Shown here: piece after piece, positions 25,904 to 33,604 of the stretch | How positions within the stretch are numbered: the first letter of the stretch is position 1 | How the letters are laid out: each line of letters opens with the position of its first letter | Assembly: GCF_900103715.1 (NCBI RefSeq) | Contig: NZ_FNHL01000004.1 | Span: 372,001-436,000, forward strand | Length of the DNA stretch: 64,000 nucleotides | Reading direction: 5' to 3' | Source of the DNA: Halogranum gelatinilyticum | GTDB taxonomy: Archaea > Halobacteriota > Halobacteria > Halobacteriales > Haloferacaceae | The notes under the pieces: model-generated | Databases searched by the model: none | What the model saw: only the letters and a program-made list of their open reading frames with translations | Told to the model about the DNA's origin: nothing | Position numbers and translations under genes: made by a program

Positions 25904-26626
25904 CTACTCGGCGGTGTTATCGACGGATTCGGGTTCGTACGCCACCGCGACCGCGACCTCGTTGCGTCGGAGGAACGGTGGCGTGTAGGGGGCGTTGTAC
26001 TGCAGGAGGAACGGCTCGCCGCGCAGGTCGAGATCGCGCTCGGCGAGCGTGTCGAGCAACGCCGACCGCTGGTCTGTGACCCGCTCGTCGGTCGCCCACC
26101 ACGAGAACGTCTTCACCGCGAGCGTCTGCGGCGGCTGGACGACGAGCCGGACCCGCGAGTCGGTCGGCGTCGGCGCGGTCGCGGGCGTGTACTCCGACGG
26201 GAGGTAGAAGGCCATCGTGACCTCGCCGTCGCCGTCGTCCGTGCGGACCGGTGCCGTCATCGACAGCTCGTCACTGTCGGTGTCGCGCGCGCCGGTCGTC
26301 GCACGCTCCGTCCGCACCGGCGCGGTCATCGACACCGTCTGGCCGTCCGCGTCGCTGGCGACGGGAGCCGTCATCGACACTTCCTCGCTCGACTCGTTTG
26401 CCCCCGAGAGGTAGCGGAACAGCCGTCGGAACGCGGCTTCGTTGCTCTCGGCGGTCGTCTCGACGAGGATCGTCCGTGGATACCGTCGAATCTCGACGCC
26501 GTCGAGTTCGGCGAGCGTGTCGTAGGGGACCCGTTCGGTCGACCGGGTGGAGTACAGTCCCCAGCCGGTCCAGAGCGCGAGGCCAGCGCCGCCGACGGCG
26601 AGCAGGCTCTTGGTGAGCGTTCGCAT
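25904..26626 (-). CDS. SOUL-family heme-binding-like protein, membrane anchored
   Basis: This 240-residue protein has an N-terminal membrane helix (residues ~8-24) and a SOUL/HBP domain (VPYDTLAELDGVEIRRYPRTILVET... MAFYLPSEY...FLRRNEVAVAV). The Met-Thr-Ala-Pro-Val signature occurs three times: VSMTAPVASD, VSMTAPVRTE and LSMTAPVRTD, separated by acidic linkers. SOUL proteins bind heme or related ligands. The start at 26626 follows the normal N-terminus; an in-frame ATG 27 nt upstream is less likely. Ligand and partners are unknown. Confidence 0.85.
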   Translation of the reverse strand: MRTLTKSLLAVGGAGLALWTGWGLYSTRSTERVPYDTLAELDGVEIRRYPRTILVETTAESNEAAFRRLFRYLSGANESSEEVSMTAPVASDADGQTVSMTAPVRTERATTGARDTDSDELSMTAPVRTDDGDGEVTMAFYLPSEYTPATAPTPTDSRVRLVVQPPQTLAVKTFSWWATDERVTDQRSALLDTLAERDLDLRGEPFLLQYNAPYTPPFLRRNEVAVAVAYEPESVDNTAE

Positions 26627-26664
26627 GAGTGAGAGGAGGGGCGCGAGCGACAAAACCTATCGCC

Positions 26665-26961
26665 TTACTTCACCGTCACGTAGGTCAGGAAGCCGACGGC
26701 GACGAGCTGGAGTGTCCGGAGCGCGAGGATGGCGTTCTGGACGACCGGCTCGCCCGAGTAGAGCATCGTCGTACTGAAGAAGAAGTAGATGGCCAGGGCG
26801 TTCTCCAGGATGAGCGTCGCGCCGAAGGCGATGAGTCCGAGCGTCAGCGTCGACTCGAAGGTCCGGTAGTTGCGGACCCAAATCCCTGTGAGCACGAGCA
26901 AAAAGAGGATGCTCAGTCCCGAGAGGGCGGTCGCGACCGTCAGTGTGGTTGTCATAGCCAT
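26665..26961 (-). CDS. Small membrane protein paired with an HTH regulator (DUF7521-like)
   Basis: This 98-residue protein has three hydrophobic helices (residues ~9-28, ~40-58, ~77-96) and no catalytic motif. It starts 2 nt after the stop of the winged-helix gene upstream on the same strand, forming a two-gene unit. In haloarchaea such HTH/3-helix membrane pairs are common; from memory this is DUF7521-like. It may be the target or partner of the regulator. Confidence 0.75.
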   Translation of the reverse strand: MAMTTTLTVATALSGLSILFLLVLTGIWVRNYRTFESTLTLGLIAFGATLILENALAIYFFFSTTMLYSGEPVVQNAILALRTLQLVAVGFLTYVTVK

Positions 26962-26963
26962 GG

Positions 26964-27239
26964 TTAGTCCATCTTCGTCAGGATGTCCTCGAACTGCTCG
27001 CGGTGGTGCTCGAAGCGGTCGGTGAGGAAGTACATCGTCCCGTAGCTGGCCTCGCCCTTCTCGACGACGTCGTGGTCGACGAGCAGGTCCAGATGGTAGC
27101 GGATCGTGTTGTACTCCAAGTCGAGCGTCTCCGAGAGCTGGTTGGCGTTCCGGGGACGCTCCGAGAGGGCGCGAATGATGCGCGCGCGGTTCTCACCGCC
27201 GCGCATCCCGGCCAAGAGATACCAGAGCGCCTTCTCCAT
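26964..27239 (-). CDS. Winged-helix (ArsR-like) transcriptional regulator
   Basis: This 91-residue winged-helix protein has a recognition-helix region NANQLSETLDLEYNTIRYHLDLL, typical of haloarchaeal ArsR-family HTH proteins, followed by a wing with YGTMYFLTDRF. No sensing domain or metal site is visible. It directly precedes the membrane gene 26665-26961 and probably autoregulates that unit. Confidence 0.85.
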   Translation of the reverse strand: MEKALWYLLAGMRGGENRARIIRALSERPRNANQLSETLDLEYNTIRYHLDLLVDHDVVEKGEASYGTMYFLTDRFEHHREQFEDILTKMD

Positions 27240-27282
27240 CCGAGTTCACCTCCACTGTCGGCGACGTGGCATATATACGTGC

Positions 27283-28836
27283 TCATGGCCGGAGCGTCTT
27301 CGACACCCAGCCGGAGGCCCCGTTGGGGAACGCCGAAGCCTCGTCTTCGGGCTGGAGCGTGCCGGTACCGTCGGTGGCGCGGACGACCACCTCGTGTTCG
27401 CCCCCGGGCGGCTCGTACCGGTAGACCCACTGCCGCCAGACGTCGGTGCCGGGCAGCCGCTCCGACAGCTCCGCGTCAGCCCACGTCGCGCCCCCGTCGG
27501 TCGAGACCTCGACGCGCTCGACGTCGCGGGTCCCGGCGTAGGCGTGGCCCGCGACCTCGATGCGGCCGTCGTCGAGACGGTTGTCGACCCACAGCTTCGC
27601 GACGGTGTTGACCGGGCCGGTGCCGTGCCAGCCGCGTTTCTCCCAGTAGCCGTCGGCGGGGCGGTCGAGGATCTCGATCTCGTCGATCCACTTGACGTTG
27701 ATCTCGCCCCAGTGGCCGGGGATGAGTGCCCGTGCCGGGTAGCCGTGGCCGCGCGGGAGGATCTGTCCGTTCATGCCGATGGCGAGAAAGCCGTCGCGGA
27801 GGGCCGACAGCGGGAACTCCTCGTAGAAGCCGTCGGCGGCGCGGAACATCACACAGCAGCCGTCGTCGACGCCAGCGGGTTCCACGAGGTCCATGATGGA
27901 CACGCCGGTCCAGACGGCGTTGTCCAGCTTCCTGCCGTTCAGCGGTTCGCCGACGCAGCGCAGCGAGACGAAGCGGTGCTCCATCTCCATCCGGGCAATC
28001 TCCTCGTAGGAGTAGGTCACCTCCTCGTCGACCGCGCCGGTGACCGAGAGCGACCAGTCGGCGGCGTCGAGAGCCGGGTCCGTCGAGTTGATGTCGACCT
28101 GGTAGAACGAGTCGCTGACGAGGGGTTCCAGCCCCGCGACCGCGAGCGACTGCTCGCTCGCCTGTGCGAGCATCGCGTCGACCTCGGGGACGGCCCACGG
28201 CTCGCCGACGTCCAGCGTCGACGACGCGGACGACGCCGACTGTGAGTCGGCACGCGCACCCAGCGCGTAGCCACCGAGAACGAGCGGGAGCGCGCTCGCG
28301 ATAGCCGCGAGGACGCGCCGCCGACCCGGTTGGGCCGCGTCGCCGTCGATGGCCGGGAACCCCCGAACCGCGACGAGGTCGGCGACGGCCGCGACCAGCC
28401 CCGCGGCGACGCCCGCCGCCAGCGACGGGAGGGGTGCCCCTGTGACGGCGTAGGCGACGGCGAGGACCGCCGCGGCGACGACCGGGCCCGAGACCGTCCC
28501 GCCGAGCGCGCGGTCCGCTCGCTGGCCGACCAGCGTCGCCCCGGCGAAGAGCAGCGTCGCGATACCGAGCGCGGTGAGGACGTTCAGCTGGTCGCCGAAG
28601 TCGCCGAGGACGACGATGGCGAAGGTGATGACCGCACCCGGTAAGCGGCGGGCGAGGAAGCCCGCGATGGGACCCGCGACGAACGCGGGCGTGAACGATG
28701 CGACCGCGAAGGAGCCAGCGACGCCCGCGACGCCCGCGAGGAGTGCCACGAGGATGCGAGCGGGCCACGAGTGTGACGGGGTAGCGTCGCTCGGTTCGGG
28801 GGATGTGTCAGCTGGGTCGGTTGGGGGCGAAGACAT
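27283..28836 (-). CDS. Membrane-fused molybdopterin oxidoreductase (sulfite-oxidase fold)
   Basis: This 517-residue protein has an N-terminal membrane part with about five helices (residues ~25-195) fused to a sulfite-oxidase-type molybdopterin domain. The molybdenum-ligating cysteine is Cys294 in SLRCVGEPLNG. RGHGYPARALIPGHWGEINVKW follows, and then a C-terminal Mo-co dimerisation domain of Ig-like fold (residues ~410-515). Electron acceptor and substrate are unknown: sulfite, methionine sulfoxide and other oxo-transfers are possible. Topology puts the Mo domain outside, where an exported cofactor would be needed. Confidence 0.87.
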   Translation of the reverse strand: MSSPPTDPADTSPEPSDATPSHSWPARILVALLAGVAGVAGSFAVASFTPAFVAGPIAGFLARRLPGAVITFAIVVLGDFGDQLNVLTALGIATLLFAGATLVGQRADRALGGTVSGPVVAAAVLAVAYAVTGAPLPSLAAGVAAGLVAAVADLVAVRGFPAIDGDAAQPGRRRVLAAIASALPLVLGGYALGARADSQSASSASSTLDVGEPWAVPEVDAMLAQASEQSLAVAGLEPLVSDSFYQVDINSTDPALDAADWSLSVTGAVDEEVTYSYEEIARMEMEHRFVSLRCVGEPLNGRKLDNAVWTGVSIMDLVEPAGVDDGCCVMFRAADGFYEEFPLSALRDGFLAIGMNGQILPRGHGYPARALIPGHWGEINVKWIDEIEILDRPADGYWEKRGWHGTGPVNTVAKLWVDNRLDDGRIEVAGHAYAGTRDVERVEVSTDGGATWADAELSERLPGTDVWRQWVYRYEPPGGEHEVVVRATDGTGTLQPEDEASAFPNGASGWVSKTLRP

Positions 28837-28859
28837 GAGGTGTGGTAACTCTCCAGATC

Positions 28860-29717
28860 TCAGTTGTCCATCGCTTGGGACGGAGAGATGGTTAGTCTGA
28901 CGACCGAGGTAGTCTCGGGATAGTCGTAGCCGTCGTCGACGTCGCCGATGCGGCGGACCGTGCCCATCTCGTCGTCGCCGGTGTTCGGGCCGGACTGTCT
29001 CGGGGCCTGGTTGGGGCCGACGCCCGGCTCCTCGTTGACCTCGGTGCCGGCGTCCCAGAGCAGCAGGTGGCTCGTCCGGTCGCCGTCGACGGGTTCGTCG
29101 TTCTCGTCGAACAGTGGAATCCCGCTCGGTTCGGGCGCGTAGAACAGGTCGTTCGACTGGACGAACATCGTCGCCAGCGACAGCCGGTGGCCCGCGTGGG
29201 CCTCGACCTGGAAGGTGTACGCGCCGCCGGGACCGATGGGTCCCGCCTCGTCGCCGCCCTCGGGGACGGCCGCGGCACCCGCGTGGTCGACGCTCATCTC
29301 GACTTCGCCGACCAAAGTCGACGGACCGCCGTCCTCGGCGAGCGTTTCGAGGCCGGGGCTGGCCGCCTCGTCCTCGGTGAACAGCGAGACGCCCTCGTCG
29401 TGGACCGCGTAGGCGACTGGCGCGAGAACCGCGGGCACGGGACCTTCAGAAGTCTGGAGCGTCTCCGCCGAGCCGACGTTCTCGACGCGGACGGTGAACG
29501 TCGTGGCCATCATGCCGTCGTCCATCGATTCGCTTGTCGTCTCGCTCATGCTCTCGTTCATCTCGCCACCCATCGACTCCGTCGTCGTCTCGCCGCCCAT
29601 CGACTCGGTGGTCGGCTGGCTCCCGCCGTCGCCGCCGGTCGTACAGCCCGCGAGCGCGACTGTCCCGGCCGCGCCGACGCCGATGAGGAACCGCCGCCGT
29701 GTCGTGTCGTGTGTCAT
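28860..29717 (-). CDS. Spondin-domain Tat lipoprotein
   Basis: This 285-residue protein has a Tat-type leader with lipobox (TRRRFLIGVGAAGTVALAGC), a Met/Ser/Glu-rich repeat linker (ESMGGETT, ESMGGEMN, ESMSETTS, ESMDDGM) and a spondin_N domain (FTVRVENVGSAETLQTSEGP...VQSNDLFYAPEP...LLLWDAGTEVNEEPGVGPNQAP). Spondin domains in prokaryotes are exported and probably bind ligands or polymers. The Mo-oxidoreductase gene begins 23 nt downstream on the same strand, so co-transcription is plausible. TATA-like sequence lies at ~29745-29757. Confidence 0.88.
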   Translation of the reverse strand: MTHDTTRRRFLIGVGAAGTVALAGCTTGGDGGSQPTTESMGGETTTESMGGEMNESMSETTSESMDDGMMATTFTVRVENVGSAETLQTSEGPVPAVLAPVAYAVHDEGVSLFTEDEAASPGLETLAEDGGPSTLVGEVEMSVDHAGAAAVPEGGDEAGPIGPGGAYTFQVEAHAGHRLSLATMFVQSNDLFYAPEPSGIPLFDENDEPVDGDRTSHLLLWDAGTEVNEEPGVGPNQAPRQSGPNTGDDEMGTVRRIGDVDDGYDYPETTSVVRLTISPSQAMDN

Positions 29718-29789
29718 TACGACCGAAGAAGCGTCGTTCGAGGGGATATTGATTTTTCAAAGTCGGACTCACATCGGCCGAACATCCGA

Positions 29790-29811
29790 CGAAACTCTCT
29801 CGAAACTCTCT
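29790..29811. repeat. Tandem 11-bp repeat upstream of the spondin gene
   Basis: CGAAACTCTCT occurs twice head to tail (29790-29800, 29801-29811), about 75-95 nt before the spondin start and upstream of its TATA box. One helical turn spacing makes a binding-site pair possible. Confidence 0.55.
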
Positions 29812-29899
29812 CTAGAATCTCCCTCGACTTCGAGCCGAAACGGAGGGGTCGCGCCGTCGACGCCGACGAACTCATGGGTCTCGGCGCGCGAAGAGGGGT

Positions 29900-30205
29900 A
29901 TGACCGAGGACGACGTCACGACGCAGCTCACCGCGCTCGCCGACGAGCTCGCCGCGACCGCAGAGCGGCCGATGCGGCCCGACGTGACCCACTGGGTCGC
30001 CGAGGCCGACGCCGTCGCGGGCGACGTTGCCGATGGTGTCGATGTCGGTGGCGACGGTGGCCTGCCGGACGAGGTGGTCCGCGAGCGCGTCGGCCACGTC
30101 CGCGAGCTGCTGTCGCACGTCGAAGAGACCGGTGACGAGAAAGCCGATGAGCACGTCGCGACGGCGAACAGACTGGCGGAGGCGGTGCTGACGGAACTCG
30201 ACTGA
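29900..30205 (+). CDS. Small haloarchaeal helical protein
   Basis: This 101-residue acidic protein is mostly helical (DDVTTQLTALADELAATAERP, RERVGHVRELLSHVEETG, EKADEHVATANRLAEAVLTELD) with no Cys and no catalytic motif. Similar unnamed proteins occur in haloarchaea. It is divergent from the spondin gene. Function unknown. Confidence 0.7.
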   Translation: MTEDDVTTQLTALADELAATAERPMRPDVTHWVAEADAVAGDVADGVDVGGDGGLPDEVVRERVGHVRELLSHVEETGDEKADEHVATANRLAEAVLTELD

Positions 30206-30257
30206 AGCGTTCACAGACCACCACAACCTCCTTACCGGAAACGGGACACACCGATTC

Positions 30258-31217
30258 ATGGACGAGGACGTCGCGTCGGCACTGGGCAGCGCGTTTCCCA
30301 GTCGAGAGGTCGACGACATAGGGTCGACAGGACCCTCTTGGAACGAGAAGAACCAGACGGTCAGAGTCGAGTTCGTCGACGGCGGGGCGGTCTATCTGAA
30401 ACTGGCAGCCGACGGCGACGGGTCGCGAATCAGACGAGAGCGTGCCGTACTCGACTACGTGAGCGCGAACTATCAAGTTCCGACGCCGACAGTACTGGTG
30501 AGCGAGACCGACACGCGAGTTCCGTATCTCGTGACCGACCCGGTCGCTGGCGAGACAGTCTCGAGAGTGTGGGCCGACGCCGACGACGCAGAACGAGCAG
30601 CGGTGGCACGACAGGTGGGCAAGGCACTCGCATCCCTCCACAGCCGTCGTTTCGACGGCCACGGCCGCGTCGTCGGTGGCGACGCCGACGGTCTCGAACT
30701 CGATCGAGGGTTGTGGACGGACGTCTTGAACGAGTCCGTCGCCGAGATGCGCGAACTGGCACCCGACGACCGGTTCGACGGATACTTCGAGACGGTGACC
30801 GACGCCGTCGAGACGAACCGCTCACTCCTCGACGACGCACCCGCCGCCCTCCTCCACGGCGACCCGGCGGGTCCGAACAGCTTTTGCGTCGGCGACGACG
30901 TCGGCTTTCTCGACTGGGAGCGCGCGCACGTCGGTGACCCGGCACGAGACCTCTATCGGGCCTACGACCAGCAGTTCTGCACGCTCCGAGCGGCGGCCTC
31001 AGAGCGGATTACGACGGCGTTCTTCGACGGCTATCGCGAGCGTGCCGGTGGACTGCCGGACGGGGCCGAGAAGCGGCGGCCCGTGTACGAAGCCGTCAGG
31101 TTCCTCGGTGTCGTCGGATACTTCGAGCACTGGGTGGAGTTCTCGGACGAACCATCGGACGAGCTCGCGACGTGGATGGAGGGAGAGATGGAGCGGCGGC
31201 TCGCAGCGGTTCGGTGA
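30258..31217 (+). CDS. Aminoglycoside-phosphotransferase-like kinase
   Basis: This 319-residue protein has the APH/choline kinase fold: a lysine in VYLKLA (Lys48) and Glu61 in the N-lobe, the Brenner-type motif HGDPAGPN (His200, Asp202, Asn207) and the metal Asp219 in FLDWE. It would phosphorylate a small hydroxyl-bearing molecule. In haloarchaea such kinases rarely act on antibiotics and more often on sugars, choline-like compounds or nucleosides. The context gives no substrate. Confidence 0.88.
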   Translation: MDEDVASALGSAFPSREVDDIGSTGPSWNEKNQTVRVEFVDGGAVYLKLAADGDGSRIRRERAVLDYVSANYQVPTPTVLVSETDTRVPYLVTDPVAGETVSRVWADADDAERAAVARQVGKALASLHSRRFDGHGRVVGGDADGLELDRGLWTDVLNESVAEMRELAPDDRFDGYFETVTDAVETNRSLLDDAPAALLHGDPAGPNSFCVGDDVGFLDWERAHVGDPARDLYRAYDQQFCTLRAAASERITTAFFDGYRERAGGLPDGAEKRRPVYEAVRFLGVVGYFEHWVEFSDEPSDELATWMEGEMERRLAAVR

Positions 31218-31230
31218 CTGAGCGACTGAG

Positions 31231-31509
31231 CTACTCCCGCGGGACGCGTTCGATCTGAAACTCCCGGTAGCCGCCGTAGGCGACGTCGAGCGCGCCAAGC
31301 CACCAGTTCCAGCGCGAGGGCAGAGAGGTCCCCTCGGGCGCGTCCGCGAGGTTCTCGACGATCTCCTCGACCGTCAACGGACGGCCCCGGTCGGCTTCGT
31401 GTGTGCCCGAGTCCGCGAGGTCGCGGGCCTGCCGGGCGACGACGCGCCGTTCGGCGGCCGTCCCGCCGAAGGCCGCTTCGAGGGCGGTCTCCAGTTCTTC
31501 GGGGTCCAT
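31231..31509 (-). CDS. Small hypothetical protein
   Basis: This 92-residue protein has an acidic N-terminal helix (MDPEELETALEAAFGG) and a conserved-looking tail SLPSRWNWWLGALDVAYGGYREFQIERV rich in aromatics. I start at the ATG at 31509, because upstream in-frame residues are Arg-rich and overlap the next gene. It lies 38 nt after the membrane protein gene 31548-32369 on the same strand. Family not recognised. Confidence 0.65.
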   Translation of the reverse strand: MDPEELETALEAAFGGTAAERRVVARQARDLADSGTHEADRGRPLTVEEIVENLADAPEGTSLPSRWNWWLGALDVAYGGYREFQIERVPRE

Positions 31510-31547
31510 GTCGTCTGAGAGGGGCGTCCGGCGCTTGAGTGCTGTGT

Positions 31548-32369
31548 TCAGGCGAGCCACGCGAGCACGACGAACAGCAGCCCCCATCCGGCGAGGAACC
31601 ATCCCACAGCAGCCGTCGGGGGCGGGCCGAAGAACGTCAGCGCGGCCGCGACGGCGACGAACAGGAGGCCGAGCCCGACGAGTGTCCAGCGCGCCGTCGT
31701 CCCCCGTGTCTCCTCCTCGGCCTCAGCGGTTCGCTCGGCCAGCGTCGCCAGCGCGGCCCGGAGGTCGGCACCGACTCGCGCGGGGAAGACCAGCCCGAAC
31801 GGTTCGGTGAGCGCGTTTCCGCGGCGGTGTCGGAGCAGACAGACGACGTACGGGCCGAGTCGGAACGTGCGAAACCACCGGAGGCCGCTCAGGTCGTGGT
31901 CGAACGTCCGACCCCTTCGCTCGCGGACGAGTTCGCCCGTCTCGACGTCGAGACGGCCGTCGTACTGTCCCGAGACCGCGACCGACCACGCGGCCGCCAC
32001 GCCGACGGCGTAGACGGGCAGAAGCCACGGCGCGACGCCTACGGTGAGAAAGGCGACGAAGGCGAGCGGGAGGGTGAGCGCGAGCCACCGGAGGCGGAGT
32101 TCGGACAGCCACGCGACGAGTCGGCCGCGTTCGTCCGCCTCGCCGTAGCGCAGCGCGTACCAGCCGTAGAGCAGCGAGAACGGCCCGCCCACGACGACCG
32201 CCGCGAGAATCACGAGGACGGCGCGGCTGTTTCCCGACAGGACCAAGCCGAGGACCGCGAAGGCGAGCACGCCCGCGAGGACGAGTGCGGCACTGACGGC
32301 GAAATGTTTGACCGCGGCGGCGAGTCGGCCCGGCGGCTGGCCGGACCACTCGATTCGGGAGGGGACCAT
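31548..32369 (-). CDS. Hypothetical membrane protein with PH-like central domain
   Basis: This 273-residue protein has two to four helices at the N-terminus (VSAALVLAGVLAFAVLGLVL, VLVILAAVVVGGPFSLLYGW, LALTLPLAFVAFLTVGVAPWLLPVYAVG), a soluble beta-like segment (residues ~135-190), and two C-terminal helices. The central segment could be a bPH-type domain, but I see no firm signature. It may be co-transcribed with the small gene downstream. Confidence 0.7.
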   Translation of the reverse strand: MVPSRIEWSGQPPGRLAAAVKHFAVSAALVLAGVLAFAVLGLVLSGNSRAVLVILAAVVVGGPFSLLYGWYALRYGEADERGRLVAWLSELRLRWLALTLPLAFVAFLTVGVAPWLLPVYAVGVAAAWSVAVSGQYDGRLDVETGELVRERRGRTFDHDLSGLRWFRTFRLGPYVVCLLRHRRGNALTEPFGLVFPARVGADLRAALATLAERTAEAEEETRGTTARWTLVGLGLLFVAVAAALTFFGPPPTAAVGWFLAGWGLLFVVLAWLA

Positions 32370-32453
32370 GCGAGAACTACTCCGGATTCGGTCAAAAGTC
32401 TGTGGCCGAATCGGTCACGTGTCCGTGGTCGGCTTGCTCACACGCTCGTGACC

Positions 32454-33530
32454 TCACTCCCACCAGTCGCTCCGGCGCTCGCTGTAGCTCGCATCCTGGA
32501 ACGGCCGGGGTCGCTCGTCGACCGCTTCCATCCCGAGTCCGTAGGCCAGCCAGTTGCCGACGTGCCAGCCGACGGCGGACGTATCGAGGTCGACGAGCGT
32601 GACCCGGAGCTTCGTGTAGGTCTCGATGGCCCCGTCGCCGTCGGGGTCGGGACCGAGCATCTGGCCACACGATCCTGCACCATCGTCACAGGGAGAGGTC
32701 TCGCTGAACTGGACGACGACGTCGGCCTCGTCGGGGTCGTCGACGAAGGTGAAAGAGAGGTTCGACGGGACGCCCTCGGTGCCGTCCGCGCCGGACGCGA
32801 AGTAGTCGAGGGCGTGGCCGACCTGGTCGCGAGCATCCGCCGGGTCCGAGGCGTTGGTGTCGTCGATGTAGACGGTGAACTCGGCGTCCTTCCACGGGAA
32901 GGCGCGGTCTTTCGCGTCCGGCTGCGGCTGAGTGTAGAGCACCGACTCGGCGGCCATCACGTCGGCGGGCGCGTCGTCGTGACGGAGACCGAGCGTGTGG
33001 CCGAACTCGTGTTCGAGGATGAGCGTCGTCGACTCGGCGGAGAGACCGGTCTGGATGTAGACGGCTTCGGGCCGGTCGAGCTGTCGGGAGTCGGTGACGA
33101 GCGGCGCGCAGCCGACGGCGTCGTTCGTGTCGCCGCAGGCCGGGACGTCCTCGACGAAGCGGACGACGATATCCGGCGAGTCGGCGTCGGCGTCGACGCG
33201 GTACGAGATGTTGTAACCGGCGTACTGCGGGGCGTTCGCCTCCCAGTAAGCGGTCGCATCGGCGACGAGCGCGGCGTAATCGCGGTCGGTGGCTGGCCCG
33301 TCGACAGCGACGACGACGGGGTCGCTTCCCCACGGGTTGGTCCGTGGCCGACTCGCGTCGCCCGTCGAACCGGTCGAACCGTCGACGTCAGCGGTCCCGC
33401 CACCGCTGCCGCTGGCTGCGGTCACCGGCTCCGAGCCAGCGGGGCTGTCGGTCGGCCCGAAGGCCACACCGAGACAGCCCGAGAGAACGACGAGACAGAC
33501 GAGTGAGAGCGAGAGCACCACGCGACGCAT
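32454..33530 (-). CDS. Two-domain metzincin-like lipoprotein, second domain degenerate
   Basis: This 358-residue lipoprotein (lipobox VLSGC, Cys19) has a matrixin-like first domain with a complete zinc site HEFGHTLGLRH (His174, His178, His184; catalytic Glu175) and a Met-turn Met192. A second copy follows (residues ~210-358). There, DLDTSAVGWHVGNWLAYGLGM aligns with the active-site helix but has His323-Val-Gly-Asn-Trp327 in place of HExxH, so it cannot bind zinc as a metzincin. The start at 33530 gives the signal peptide; the longer in-frame ORF does not. It is probably a surface protease whose extra domain binds substrate or regulates it. Confidence 0.87.
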   Translation of the reverse strand: MRRVVLSLSLVCLVVLSGCLGVAFGPTDSPAGSEPVTAASGSGGGTADVDGSTGSTGDASRPRTNPWGSDPVVVAVDGPATDRDYAALVADATAYWEANAPQYAGYNISYRVDADADSPDIVVRFVEDVPACGDTNDAVGCAPLVTDSRQLDRPEAVYIQTGLSAESTTLILEHEFGHTLGLRHDDAPADVMAAESVLYTQPQPDAKDRAFPWKDAEFTVYIDDTNASDPADARDQVGHALDYFASGADGTEGVPSNLSFTFVDDPDEADVVVQFSETSPCDDGAGSCGQMLGPDPDGDGAIETYTKLRVTLVDLDTSAVGWHVGNWLAYGLGMEAVDERPRPFQDASYSERRSDWWE

Positions 33531-33604
33531 TGGCTGTCTCTGGGGTGCAAGTGGGTAAGAGGATTGCGGCCCCGCGCCGGTCGGGTCGGACCGTCGCCGG
33601 GGAG

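Noticed and set aside
30258-31217. Antibiotic-resistance reading of the kinase-like gene
   Set aside because: The fold is shared by many metabolic kinases and there is no mobile context; only a general kinase-like call is justified.
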